This document shows, in pieces, positions 14,591 to 27,475 of a DNA stretch of 64,000 bases. This stretch comes from Plasmopara viticola (Eukaryota; Oomycota; Peronosporomycetes; Peronosporales; Peronosporaceae). The notes beneath the pieces were generated by a model. That model saw nothing but the letters and a program-made list of their open reading frames with translations. It did not search any database and was not told the DNA's origin. A program made the position numbers and the translations under genes. The stretch is taken from assembly GCA_001695595.3 (NCBI GenBank), contig MBPM02000128.1, forward strand, positions 62,001 to 126,000, read 5' to 3'. Positions within the stretch are counted from its first letter, which is position 1; each line of letters begins with the position of its first letter.

Positions 14591-14680
14591 GACTCTATTG
14601 CTTCTGCGCACGTCTAGAATGACCGAAAGGACCTATCAATGGCAGTACATTATCTCAGCACCTTACAAGAGCGAATATAC
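14481..14680 (+). repeat. Exact single-monomer tandem duplication
   Basis: Positions 14,481-14,580 and 14,581-14,680 read the same over 100 bp, including the marks CTTCTGCGCACGTCTAG, GACCGAAAGGACCTATC and CAGCACCTTACAAGAGCG. P copy 1 and the 897-bp units carry this monomer once. Confidence 0.93.
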
Positions 14681-15389
14681 GCTTTGTTGCGGCTTGATTG
14701 GGTCTGCGCACGTCTAGAATGATAGAAGGGACATAGCTAAGATCGTACATCATCTAAGCACTTCAAAAGAGCGAATATACGCTTAGTTTTGGCTCTATTG
14801 CGTCTGTGCACGTCTAGAATGATAGAAAGGACGTATCTATGGCCGTACATTATCTCAGCACTTAAAAAAAACGAATGTAAGCTTTGTTGTGGCTCTTATG
14901 CGTCTGTGCCATCTAGAATGAAAAAAAAACGTATCTATGGCCGTACACTATCTCAGCACATTAAAAAAAAAAATTGGAAGCTTGGTTGTGGCTCTATTGC
15001 GTCCGCTTGTCCAGAATGATAGCAAGGACGTATCTATGGCCGTACATTATCGCAGCACTTTAACGAAACGAATGTAAGCTAAGTTGTGGCTCTATTGCGT
15101 CTGCGCACGTCTGAAATGAAAGAAGGGACGTATCTATTGTCGTACATATTCTCAGAACTTCACAAGAGCGAATATACGCTTAGTTGTGAAACTATTGTGT
15201 CTGCGCACGTCTAGAATGATAAAAGATTCAAAGCTATGACTCTACATCATCTAAGCACTTTATGAGAGCTAATATACGCTTTGTTGTGGCGATTTTGCGT
15301 CTGCGCACGTCTAGAATTATAGAAATGACGTATCTATGGACGTACATGATCTTAGCACTTCACAAGAGCAAATATACGCGTTGTTGAGG

Positions 15390-16780
15390 CTGAATTGCGT
15401 CTGCGCACGTCAAGAATGATAGAAAGGACGCATCGATGGCCGTACATCATCTCACCACTTCCCAAGAGCAAATATACGCTTTGTTGTGATGCTATTGCGT
15501 CTGCTCACGTCTAGAATGATAGAAGAGACAAAGCTATGACTGTACATCATCTCAGTAATTTAAGAGAGCGGGTATACGCTTTGTTGTCATATTATTGCGT
15601 CTACTCACGTCTAGAATAATAAAGGGACATAGCTATGACCGTACATCATCTAAGCACATCAAATGAGCTATTACGCTTTGTTGTGGCTCTATTGCGTCTA
15701 CGGACGTCTAGAATAATAGAAAAAACGTATCGATGGCCGTACATCAATTCGGCACTTTCCAAGAGCAATTATACGCTTTGTTGCAGCCGTTTTAGGTCTG
15801 CGCACGTCTAGAATGATAGAAAAGACGTATCTATGGCCGTACATCATCCCAGCACTTCAGAACAACGAATATACGCTTTGTTGTGGCTCTATTGCGTCTA
15901 CGAACGTCTAGAATGATTAAAAGGACGTATCGATGGCCGTATATCTTCTCGGCACTTCCCAAGAGCGAATATACGCTTTGTTGTGGCTTTTTTGGGTCTG
16001 CGCAGATCTAGAATGATAGAAAAGACGTATCTTTGGCCGTACACTATCTCAGCAATTCAAGAGAGCGATGATCCGCTTAGTGTTGCTCTATTGCGTCTGC
16101 GCACGTCAAGAATGATAGAAAGGACGCATCGATGGCCGTACATCATCTCACCACTTCCCAAGAGCAAATATACGCTTTGTTATGATGCTATTGCGTCTGC
16201 TCACGTCTAGAATGATAGAAGAGACAAAGCTATGACTGTACATCATCTCAGTAATTCAAGAGAGCGGGTATACGCTTTGTTGTCATATTATTGCGTCTAC
16301 TCACGTCTAGAATAATAAAGGGACATAGCTATGACCGTACATCATCTAAGCACATCAAAAGAGCTATTACGCTTTGTTGTGGCTCTATTGCGTCTACGGA
16401 CGTCTAGAATGATAGAAAAAACGTATCGATGGCCGTACATCAATTCGGCACTTCCCAAGAGCAATTATACGCTTTGTTGCAGCCGTTTTAGGTCTGCGCA
16501 CGTCTAGAATGATAGAAAAGACGTATCTATGGCCGTACATCATCCCAGCACTTCAGAACAACGAATATACGCTTTGTTGTGGCTCTATTGCGTCTACGAA
16601 CGTCTAGAATGATTAAAAGGATGGCCGTATATCTTCTCGGCACTTCCCAAGAGCGAATATACGCTTTGTTGTGGCTTTTTTGGGTCTGCGCAGATCTAGA
16701 ATGATAGAAAAGACGTATCTTTGGCCGTACACTATCTCAGCAATTCAAGAGAGCGATGATCCGCTTTGTTGTTGCTCTAT
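15390..16780 (+). repeat. 7-monomer tandem duplication inside block P copy 2
   Basis: CAAGAATGATAGAAAGGACG occurs at 15,411 and 16,107 (696 bp apart), followed by the same order of monomers up to GATGATCCGC. Other P copies carry this segment once, so this is a private duplication. The second half later lost 8 bp at about 16,620. Confidence 0.87.
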
Positions 16781-17904
16781 TGCGTCTGCGCATGTCTAGA
16801 ATGATAGAAATGACGTATCTGTGGCGTACATCATCCCTGAACTTCAAAACAACGAATATTTGCTTTGTTGTGGCTCTATTGTGTCTGCGCACGTCCAGAA
16901 TGATAGGAAGGACGTAAACTTGGACGTACATGATCTCAGCACTTCAAAAGAGCTAATGTACGCTTTGTTGTGACTCTTTTGTTTCTACGCACTTCTAGAA
17001 TGATAGAAAAGACGTATCGATGGCCGTACATCATCTCGGCACTTCCCAAGAGCGAGTATACGCTTTGTTGTGATGCTATTGCGTCTGGTATAGAATGATA
17101 AAAGAGACAAAGCTATGACCGTATATCATCTAAGCACTTAAAAAAAACGAATGTAATTTTAGTTGTGGCTCTAACGCATCTGAGCACGTCTGAAATGATA
17201 GAAAAGACGTATTGATGGCCGTACATCATCTCAGCACTTTTAAAGAGCGAATATACGGTTTATTGTGGCTCTATTGCGTCCACGCACGTCTAGAATGATA
17301 GAAATGACGTATCTATGGCGTACATCATCCCAGAACTTCAAAACAACGAATATTTAATTTGTTGTGGCTCTAATACGTCTGCGCACGTCTAGAATGATAG
17401 AAAAGACGTTTCTATGGCCGTACATTATCTCAGCACTTTGAAAAAACGAATGTAAGCTTAATTGTGGCTCTAATGCGTCTGCGCACATCTAGAATGATTG
17501 AAAGGACATATCTATGTCCGTAGTTATCTCAACACTTTAAAAAAACGAATTTAAGCTTAGTAGTGGCTCTATTGAGTCTGCGCACGTCTAGAATGATAGA
17601 AAGAACGTGTCCATGGCCGTACATGATCTCAGCACTTAACAAGAGCGAATATACGGTTTCTTGCGGTTCTATCGCGTCTGCGCACGTCTAGAATGGTAGA
17701 AAAGACGAATCTATGGCCGTATATCTTCCTAGCACTTCGAGACGGCAAATATACGCTTAATTGTGGCTCTGTCGCGTCTGCGCACGTCTAGAAAGAAAGA
17801 AGGACGTATCGATGGCCTTACATCATCTCAGCACCTCAAAACAGCGAATATACGCTTTGTTGTGACTCTATTGCGTCTGCGCACGTCTAAAATGATAGAA
17901 AGGT

Positions 17905-18570
17905 CGTATCTATGGCCAAACATTATCTCAACACTTTAAAAAAAAGGAATGTAGGCTTGGTTGTGGCTCTATTGCGTCTGCGCACGTCTAGAATAATAGA
18001 AAGGACGTGTCCATAGCCGTACATGATCTCAGCACTTAAAAAAAAACGAATGTAGGCTTTGGTGTGGTTTTATTGCGTCTGCGCACGTCTAGAATAATAG
18101 AAAGGACGTATCTATGTCCGTACATTATCTCAGCACTTCACATGAGCTAATATACGCTTTGTTGTGGCTCGATTGCGTCTTCGCACGTCTAGAATGATAG
18201 AAAGGTCGTATCGATGGCCGAACATTATCTCAACACTCAAAAAGAGAGAATATGCGCTTTGTTGTGACACGATTGCGTCTGCGCTCGTCTAGATTGATAG
18301 AAAGGACGTATCTATGGCCGTGCATTATCTCAGCACTTTAACACAGCGAATGTAAGCTTTGTTGTAGCTCTAATGCGTCTGCGCACGTCTAGAAAGATAG
18401 AAAAGACGTATCTATGGTATTACATTATCTCAGCACTTTAACACAGCGAATGAAAGCTTTGTTGTGGCTCTAATGCGTCTGCGCACGTCTAGAATGATAG
18501 AAAAGACGTTTCTATGGCCGTACATTATCTCAGCACTTTAACAAAGCGAATGTAAGCCTTGTTGTTGCTC
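17905..18570 (+). repeat. Block J, partial copy
   Basis: Run of monomers with the ordered marks AACATTATCTCAACACTTTA, GACGTGTCCATAGCCG, TCTATGTCCGTACATTATC, GCGCTCGTCTAGATTG and TTTAACACAGCGAATG. The same series occurs at 30,425, 38,900, 45,640, 47,140 and, degraded, at 48,580. Confidence 0.78.
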
Positions 18571-19760
18571 TAATGCATCTGCGCACGTCTAGAATGATAG
18601 AAAAGACGTATCTATGGCCGTACATTATCCCAGCACTTCAAAACAGCGAATATACGCTTAATTGTGGCTCTATTGCGTCTACGAACGTCCTGAATGATAG
18701 AAGGGACATCGCTATGACCGTACATCATCTAAGCACTTCAAAAGAGCTAATATACGTTTTGTTGCGGCTCTATTGCTTCTGCTAACAGCTAGAATGATAG
18801 AAAAGAAGTATCGATGGCTTTACATGATTTCAGCACTTCACAACAGCGAACATACACTTTGTTGTGACTCTATTGCGTCTGCTTATGTCTAGAATGGTAG
18901 AAGGGACATCGCTATGACCGTACATCGGTTAAGCACTTCAAAAAAAGCTAATACACGCTTTGTTGTGGCCTTATTGCTTCTGCTAACGTCTAGAATGATA
19001 GAAAGGACGTACCGATGGCTTTACATGATCTCAGCACTTCACAAGAGCAAATATACGCTTTGTTGTGACTCTATTGCTTCTGCGCACGTCTAGAATGACC
19101 GAAAGGACCTATCAATGGCAGTACATTATCTCAGCACCTTACAAGAGCGAATATACGCTTTGTTGTGACTCTATTGCGTCTGCTCATGTCATGAATGATA
19201 AAAGGGACATCGCTATGACCGTACATCATCTAAGCACATCAAAAGAGCTAATATACGCTTTGTTGTGGCTTTATTGTGTCTGCACACGTCTAGAATTATA
19301 GAAAGGACGCATCGATGGCCGTACATCATCTCAGCACTTCACAAGAGCGAATATACGCTTTGTTGTGATGCTATTGCGTCTGCTCACGTCTAGAATGATA
19401 GAAGAGACAAAGCTATGACTGTACATCATCTCAGCAATTCAAGAGAGCGGAAATACGCTTTGTTGTTATGCTATTGCGTCTACTCACGTCTAGAGTGATA
19501 AAGGGACATAGCTATGACCGTACATCATCTAAGCACATCAAAAGAGCTAATATACGCTTTGTTGTGGCTTTATTGTGTCTGCACACGTCTTGAATGATAG
19601 AAAGGACGCATCGATGGCTGTACATCATCTCATCACTTCACAAGAGCGAACATACGCTTTGTTGTGATGCTATTGCGTCTGCTCACGTCTAGAATGATAG
19701 AAGGGACACAGCTATGACCGTACATCATCTAAGCACTTCAAAAGAGCTCATGTACGCTTT
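18571..19760 (+). repeat. Mixed monomers with a 3-monomer duplication
   Basis: About 12 monomers. AAGGGACAT(C/A)GCTATGACCG followed by CACATCAAAAGAGCTAAT occurs at 19,202 and 19,501 (299 bp apart), marking a three-monomer tandem duplication. The start of the stretch resembles 8,700-9,000. No gene seen. Confidence 0.75.
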
Positions 19761-21720
19761 GTTGTGGCTCTATTGCGTCTGCGCAGGTCTAGAATGATAG
19801 AAAAGACGTATCTATGGCCGTACATTATCTCAGCAGTTTATAAGAGCAATTATACGCTTTGTTGTGACTCTATTGCGTGTGCGCACGTCTAGAATAAAAG
19901 AAATGACGTATCTATGGCGTACATCATCCCAGACCTTCAAAACAACGAATATTTGCTTTGTTGTGGCTCTATTGCGTCTGCGCACGTCCAGAATAATAGA
20001 AAGGACGTATCGATGGCTTTACATGATCTCAGCACTTCATAAGAGCGAATATACGCTTTTTGTGGCTCTATTGCGTCTACTCACGTCTAGAATGATAGAA
20101 AGGACGTATCAATGGCTGTACATCATCTCGGCACTTCACAAGAGCGAATATACCCTTTGTTCTGGCTCTATTGCGTCTGCTCACGTATAGAATGATAGAA
20201 AGGACAACGCTATGACCGTACATCATCTAAGCACTTCAAAAGAGCTCATGTACGCTTTGTTGTGGCTCTATTGCGTCTGCGCACGTCTAGAATGAAAGAA
20301 AAGATGTATCTATGGCCGTTCATCATCTCAGCACTTTAAAAAAACGAATGTAAGCTAAGTTGTGGCTCTATTCCGTCTGCGCACGTCTAGAATGATAGAA
20401 GGGACATTGCTGTGACCGTACATCGTCTAAGCACTTCAAAGAGCTAATATACGCTTTGTTGTGGCTCTATTGCTTCTGCTAACGTCTAGATTGATAGAAG
20501 GAACGTATCGATGGCTTTACATGATCTCAGCACTTCACAAGAGCAAATATACGCTTTGTTGTGACTCTATTGCTTCTGCGCACGTCTAGAATGACTGAAA
20601 GGATGTATCCATGGCAGTACATTATCTCAGCACTTCACAAGAGGAAATATACGCTTTGTTGTGACTCTATTGCTTCTGCGCACGTCTAGAATGATAGAAA
20701 GAACGTATCCATGGCAGTACATTATCTCAGCACCTTACAAGAGTGAATATACGCTTTGTTGCGGCTTTATTGGGTCTGCGCACGTCTAGAATGATAGAAA
20801 AGACGTATCAATGGCCGTACACTATCTCAGCAGTTTATAAGAGCGATTATACGCTTTGTTGTGACTCTATTGCGTCTGCGCACGTCTAGAATTAAAAAAA
20901 TGAGGTATCTATGGCGTACATCAACCCAGAACTTCAAAACAACGAATATTTGCTTTGTTGTGGCTCTATTGCGTCTGCGCACGTCCAGAATGATAGAAAG
21001 GACGTATCGATGGCTTTACATGATCTCAGCACTTCATAAGAGCGAATATACGCTTTTTGTGGCTCTATTGCGTCTACGCACGTCTAGAATGATAGAAAGG
21101 ACGTATTAATGGCTGTACATCATATCGGCACTTCACAAGAGCGAATATACCCTTTGTTCTGGCTCTATTGCGTCTGCTCACGTATAGAATGATAGAAAGG
21201 ACATCGCTATGACCGTACATCATCTAAGCACTTCAAAAGAGCTCATGTACGCTTTGTTGTGGCTCTATTGCGTCTGCGCACGTCTAGAATGAAAGAAAAG
21301 ACGTATCTATGGCCGTTCATCATCTCAGCACTTAAAAAAAAACGAATGTAAGCTAAGTTGTGGCTCTATTCCGTCTGCGCACGTCTAGAATGATAGAAGG
21401 GACATTGCTGTGACCGTACATCGTCTAAGCACTTCAAAGAGCTAATATACGCTTTGTTGTGGCTCTATTGCTTCTGCTGACGTCTAGATTGAAAGAAGGG
21501 ACGTATCGATGGCTTTACATGATCTCAGCACTTCACAAGAGCAAATATACGCTTTGTTGTGACTCTATTGCTTCTGCGCACGTCTAGAATGACCGAAAGG
21601 ACCTATCAATGGCAGAACATTATCTCAGCACCTTACAAGAGCGAATATACGCTTTGTTGCGGCTTTATTGGGTCTGCGCACGTCTAGAATGATAGAAAAG
21701 ACGTATCTATGGCCGTACAC
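19760..21720 (+). repeat. 10-monomer duplication, about 998 bp, two copies
   Basis: GGGACATTGCTGTGACCG occurs at 20,401 and 21,399, and the CGTCTAGAAT(A/T)AAA 99-bp monomer near 19,885 and 20,882, each about 997-998 bp apart with the same neighbours. The second copy has more A in the tract-A monomer (CACTTAAAAAAAAACG at about 21,330) and ends around 21,720. Confidence 0.8.
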
Positions 21721-22419
21721 TATATCAGCAATTCAAAAGAGCGATTATACGCTTTGTTGTGACTCTATCGTGTCTGCGCACGTCTAGAATGATAGAAATG
21801 ACGTATCTATGGCGTACATCATATCTGAACTTCAAAACAGCCAATATACGCTTTGTTGTAACTCTATTGCTTCTGCGCACGTCTAGAATGATAGAAAGAA
21901 CGTATCCATGGCAGTGCATTTTCTCAGCACCTTACAAGAGTGAATATACGCTTTGTTGCGGCTTTATTGGGTCTGCGCACGTCTAGAATGATAGAAAAGA
22001 CGTATCAATGGCCGTACACTATCTCAGCAGTTTATAAGAGCGATTATACGCTTTGTTGTGACTCTATTGCGTCTGCGCACGTCTAGAATAAAAAAAATGA
22101 CGTATCTATGGCGTACATCATCCCAGAACTTCAAAACAACGAATATTTGCTTTGTTGTGGCTCTATTGCGTCTGCGCACGTCTGAAATGATAGAAAGGAC
22201 GTATCGATGGCTTTACATGATCTCAGCACTTCACAAGAGCGAATATACGCTTTGTTGTGACTCCATTGCGTCTGCGCACGTCTAGAATGATAGAAGGGAC
22301 ATCGCTATGACCGTACATCGTCTAAGCACTTCAAAAGAGCTAATATACGCTTTGTTGTGGCTCTATTACGTCTGCGCACGTCTAGAATGATAGAAGGGAC
22401 ATCGCTATGACCGTACATC
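21721..22419 (+). repeat. Linking monomers with a one-monomer duplication
   Basis: Contains the GTACATCATATCTGAACTTC monomer that recurs at 25,200, 26,500, 33,385, 33,680 and 34,980. Positions 22,281-22,380 repeat at 22,381-22,480 with one visible difference (TGCGCACG against TGCGAACG), a single-monomer tandem duplication leading into the 698-bp HOR. Confidence 0.8.
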
Positions 22420-24513
22420 GTCTAAGCACTTCAAAAGAGCTAATATACGCTTTGTTGTGGCTCTATTACGTCTGCGAACGTCTAGAATGATAGAAAGGAC
22501 GTATCGATGGCTTTCCATGATCTCAGCACTTCAAAACAGTCAATATACGCTTTGTTGTGACTCTATTGCTTCTGCGCACGTCTAGAATGATAGAAAGGAC
22601 GTATACATGGCAGTACATTATCTCAGCACCATACAAGAGCGAATATACGCTTTGTTGCGGCTTTATTGGGTCTGCGCACGTCTTGAATGATAGAAAAGAC
22701 GTATCGATGGCCGTACACTATCTCAGCAGTTTATAAAAGCGATTATACGCTTTGTTGTGACTCTATTGCGTCTGCGCACGTCTAGAATAAAAGAAATGAC
22801 GTATCTATGGCGTACATCATCCCAGACCTTCAAAACAACGAATATTTGCTTTGTTGTGGCTCTATTGCGTCTGCGCACGTCCAGAATGATAGAAAGGACG
22901 TATCGATGGCTTTACATGATCTCAGCACTTCATAAGAGCGAATATACGCTTTTTCTGGCTCTATTGCGTCTACTCACGTCTAGAATGATAGAAAGGACGT
23001 ATCAATGGCTGTACATCATCTCGGCACTTCACAAGAGCGAATATACCCTTTGTTCTGGCTCTATTGCGTCTGCTCACGTATAGAATGATAGAAAGGACAT
23101 CGCTATGACCGTACATCATCTAAGCACTTCAAAAGAGCTAATATACGCTTTGTTGTGGCTCTATTACGTCTGCGAACGTCTAGAATGATAGAAAGGACGT
23201 ATCGATGGCTTTCCATGATCTCAGCACTTCAAAACAGTCAATATACGCTTTGTTGTGACTCTATTGCTTCTGCGCACGTCTAGAATGATAGAAAGGACGT
23301 ATACATGGCAGTACATTATCTCAGCACCATACAAGAGCGAATATACGCTTTGTTGCGGCTTTATTGGGTCTGCGCACGTCTTGAATGATAGAAAAGACGT
23401 ATCGATGGCCGTACACTATCTCAGCAGTTTATAAAAGCGATTATACGCTTTGTTGTGACTCTATTGCGTCTGCGCACGTCTAGAATAAAAGAAATGACGT
23501 ATCTATGGCGTACATCATCCCAGACCTTCAAAACAACGAATATTTGCTTTGTTGTGGCTCTATTGCGTCTGCGCACGTCCAGAATGATAGAAAGGACGTA
23601 TCGATGGCTTTACATGATCTCAGCACTTCATAAGAGCGAATATACGCTTTTTCTGGCTCTATTGCGTCTACTCACGTCTAGAATGATAGAAAGGACGTAT
23701 CAATGGCTGTACATCATCTCGGCACTTCACAAGAGCGAATATACCCTTTGTTCTGGCTCTATTGCGTCTGCTCACGTATAGAATGATAGAAAGGACATCG
23801 CTATGACCGTACATCATCTAAGCACTTCAAAAGAGCTAATATACGCTTTGTTGTGGCTCTATTACGTCTGCGAACGTCTAGAATGATAGAAAGGACGTAT
23901 CGATGGCTTTCCATGATCTCAGCACTTCAAAACAGTCAATATACGCTTTGTTGTGACTCTATTGCTTCTGCGCACGTCTAGAATGATAGAAAGGACGTAT
24001 ACATGGCAGTACATTATCTCAGCACCATACAAGAGCGAATATACGCTTTGTTGCGGCTTTATTGGGTCTGCGCACGTCTTGAATGATAGAAAAGACGTAT
24101 CGATGGCCGTACACTATCTCAGCAGTTTATAAAAGCGATTATACGCTTTGTTGTGACTCTATTGCGTCTGCGCACGTCTAGAATAAAAGAAATGACGTAT
24201 CTATGGCGTACATCATCCCAGACCTTCAAAACAACGAATATTTGCTTTGTTGTGGCTCTCTTGCGTCTGCGCACGTCCAGAATGATAGAAAGAACGTATC
24301 GATGGCTTTACATGATCTCAGCACTTCATAAGAGCGAATATACGCTTTTTGTGGCTCTATTGCGTCTACTCACGTCTAGAATGATAGAAAGGACGTATCA
24401 ATGGCTGTATATCATCTCGGCACTTCACAAGAGCGAATATACCCTTTGTTGTGGCTCTATTGCGTCTGCTCACGTATAGAATGATAGAAAGGACATCGCT
24501 ATGACCGTACATC
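22420..24513 (+). repeat. 7-monomer HOR, 698 bp, three copies
   Basis: Copies at about 22,420-23,117, 23,118-23,815 and 23,816-24,513. The 99-bp monomer with GCGTACATCATCCCAGACCT sits 698 bp apart in each. Units 1 and 2 are almost indistinguishable. Unit 3 differs at a few sites, such as CTCTCTTGCG for CTCTATTGCG near 24,258 and TTTTTGTGGC for TTTTTCTGGC near 24,347. Low divergence indicates a recent expansion. Confidence 0.9.
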
Positions 24514-27475
24514 ATCTAAGCACTTCAAAAGAGCTCATGTACGCTTTGTTGTGGCTCTATTGATTCTGCGCACGTCTAGAATGAAAGAAAAGACGTATCT
24601 ATGGCCGTTCATCATCTCAGCACTTTAAAAAAACGAATGTAAGCTAAGTTGTGGCTCTATTCCGTCTGCGCACGTCTAGAATGATAGAAGGGACATTGCT
24701 GTGACCGTACATCGTCTAAGCACTTCAAAGAGCTAATATACGCTTTGTTGTGGCTCTATTGCTTCTGCTAACGTCTAGATTGATAGAAGGGACGTATCGA
24801 TGGCTTTACATGATCTCAGCACTTCACAAGAGCAAATATACGCTTTGTTGTGACTCTATTGCTTCTGCGCACGTCTAGAATGACTGAAAGGATGTATCCA
24901 TGGCATTACATTATCTCAGCACTTCACAAGAGCAAATATACGCTTTGTTGTGACTCTATTGCTTCTGCGCACGTCTAGAATGATAGAAAGAACGTATCCA
25001 TGGGAGTACATTATCTCAGCACCTTACAAGAGCGAATATACGCTTTGTTGCGGCTTTATTGGGTCTGCGCACGTCTAGAATGATAGAAAAGACGTATCTA
25101 AGGCCGTACACTATATCAGCAATTCAAAAGAGCGATTATACGCTTTGTTGTGACTCTATTGCGTCTGCGCACGTCTAGAATGATAGAAATGACGTATCTA
25201 TGGCGTACATCATATCTGAACTTCAAAACAGCCAATATACGCTTTGTTGTAACTCTATTGCTTCTGCGCACGTCTAGAATGATAGAAAGAACGTATCCAT
25301 GGCAGTGCATTTTCTCAGCACCTTACAAGAGTGAATATACGCTTTGTTGCGGCTTTATTGGGTCTGCGCACGTCTAGAATGATAGAAAAGACGTATCAAT
25401 GGCCGTACACTATCTCAGCAGTTTATAAGAGCGATTATACGCTTTGTTGTGACTCTATTGCGTCTGCGCACGTCTAGAATAAAAAAAATGACGTATCTAT
25501 GGCGTACATCATCCCAGAACTTCAAAACGACGAATATTTGCTTTGTTGTGGCTCTATTGCGTCTGCGCACGTCCAGAATGATAGAAAGGACGTATCGATG
25601 GCTTTACATGATCTCAGCACTTCATAAGAGCGAATATACGCTTTTTGTGGCTCTATTGCGTCTACGCACGTCTAGAATGATAGAAAGGACGTATTAATGG
25701 CTGTACATCATATCGGCACTTCACAAGAGCGAATATACCCTTTGTTCTGGCTCTATTGCGTCTGCTCACGTATAGAATGATAGAAAGGACATCGCTATGA
25801 CCGTACATCATCTAAGCACTTCAAAAGAGCTCATGTACGCTTTGTTGTGGCTCTATTGCGTCTGCGCACGTCTAGAATGAAAGAAAAGACGTATCTATGG
25901 CCGTTCATCATCTCAGCACTTAAAAAAAAACGAATGTAAGCTAAGTTGTGGCTCTATTCCGTCTGCGCACGTCTAGAATGATAGAAGGGACATTGCTGTG
26001 ACCGTACATCGTCTAAGCACTTCAAAGAGCTAATATACGCTTTGTTGTGGCTCTATTGCTTCTGCTAACGTCTAGATTGATAGAAGGGACGTATCGATGG
26101 CTTTACATGATCTCAGCACTTCACAAGAGCAAATATACGCTTTGTTGTGACTCTATTCCTTCTGCGCACGTCTAGAATGACTGAAAGGATGTATCCATGG
26201 CAGTACATTATCTCAGCACTTCACAAGAGCAAATATACGCTTTGTTGTGACTCTATTGCTTCTGCGCACGTCTAGAATGATAGAAAGAACGTATCCATGA
26301 CAGTACATTATCTCAGCACCTTACAAGAGCGAATATACGCTTTGTTGCGGCTTTATTGGGTCTGCGCACGTCTAGAATGATAGAAAAGACGTATCTAAGG
26401 CCGTACACTATATCAGCAATTCAAAAGAGCGATTATACGCTTTGTTGTGACTCTATTGCGTCTGCGCACGTCTAGAATGATAGAAATGACGTATCTATGG
26501 CGTACATCATATCTGAACTTCAAAACAGCCAATATACGCTTTGTTGTAACTCTATTGCTTCTGCGCACGTCTAGAATGATAGAAAGAACGTATCCATGGC
26601 AGTGCATTTTCTCAGCACCTTACAAGAGTGAATATACGCTTTGTTGCGGCTTTATTGGGTCTGCGCACGTCTAGAATGATAGAAAAGACGTATCAATGGC
26701 CGTACACTATCTCAGCAGTTTATAAGAGCGATTATACGCTTTGTTGTGACTCTATTGCGTCTGCGCACGTCTAGAATAAAAAAAATGACGTATCTATGGC
26801 GTACATCATCCCAGAACTTCAAAACGACGAATATTTGCTTTGTTGTGGCTCTATTGCGTCTGCGCACGTCCAGAATGATAGAAAGGACGTATCGATGGCT
26901 TTACATGATCTCAGCACTTCATAAGAGCGAATATACGCTTTTTGTGGCTCTATTGCGTCTACGCACGTCTAGAATGATAGAAAGGACGTATTAATGGCTG
27001 TACATCATATCGGCACTTCACAAGAGCGAATATACCCTTTGTTCTGGCTCTATTGCGTCTGCTCACGTATAGAATGATAGAAAGGACATCGCTATGACCG
27101 TACATCATCTAAGCACTTCAAAAGAGCTCATGTACGCTTTGTTGTGGCTCTATTGCGTCTGCGCACGTCTAGAATGAAAGAAAAGACGTATCTATGGCCG
27201 TTCATCATCTCAGCACTTAAAAAAAAACGAATGTAAGCTAAGTTGTGGCTCTATTCCGTCTGCGCACGTCTAGAATGATAGAAGGGACATTGCTGTGACC
27301 GTACATCGTCTAAGCACTTCAAAGAGCTAATATACGCTTTGTTGTGGCTCTATTGCTTCTGCTAACGTCTAGATTGATAGAAGGGACGTATCGATGGCTT
27401 TACATGATCTCAGCACTTCACAAGAGCAAATATACGCTTTGTTGTGACTCTATTGCTTCTGCGCACGTCTAGAAT
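24150..27475 (+). repeat. 13-monomer HOR, 1,297 bp, about 2.6 copies
   Basis: GGGACATTGCTGTGACCG occurs at 24,690, 25,987 and 27,284, each 1,297 bp apart. Units start near 24,150, 25,447 and 26,744. The last breaks off near 27,475, where GACCGAAAGGACCTATC (block P) replaces GACTGAAAGGATGTATC. Units 2 and 3 are nearly identical. Unit 1 keeps older variants (TCTACTCACG, ATCTCGGCAC) that units 2 and 3 lack but that the copy at 33,925-35,220 also has. Confidence 0.88.

Larger units (their letters stand above)
14310..18085 (+). repeat. Block P, copy 2, enlarged (about 3.8 kb)
   Basis: Matches copy 1, but the offset steps from 4,977 to 5,077, then about 5,767, then about 5,968. These steps mark three in-register enlargements: one monomer (14,481-14,680), about seven monomers (15,390-16,780) and two monomers (about 17,360-17,570). 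An 8-bp deletion sits at about 16,620 (AAAAGGATGGCCGT where the parallel copy has AAAAGGACGTATCGATGG). The tract-A monomer has grown to A11 at about 14,963, against A9 in copy 1. Confidence 0.85.
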
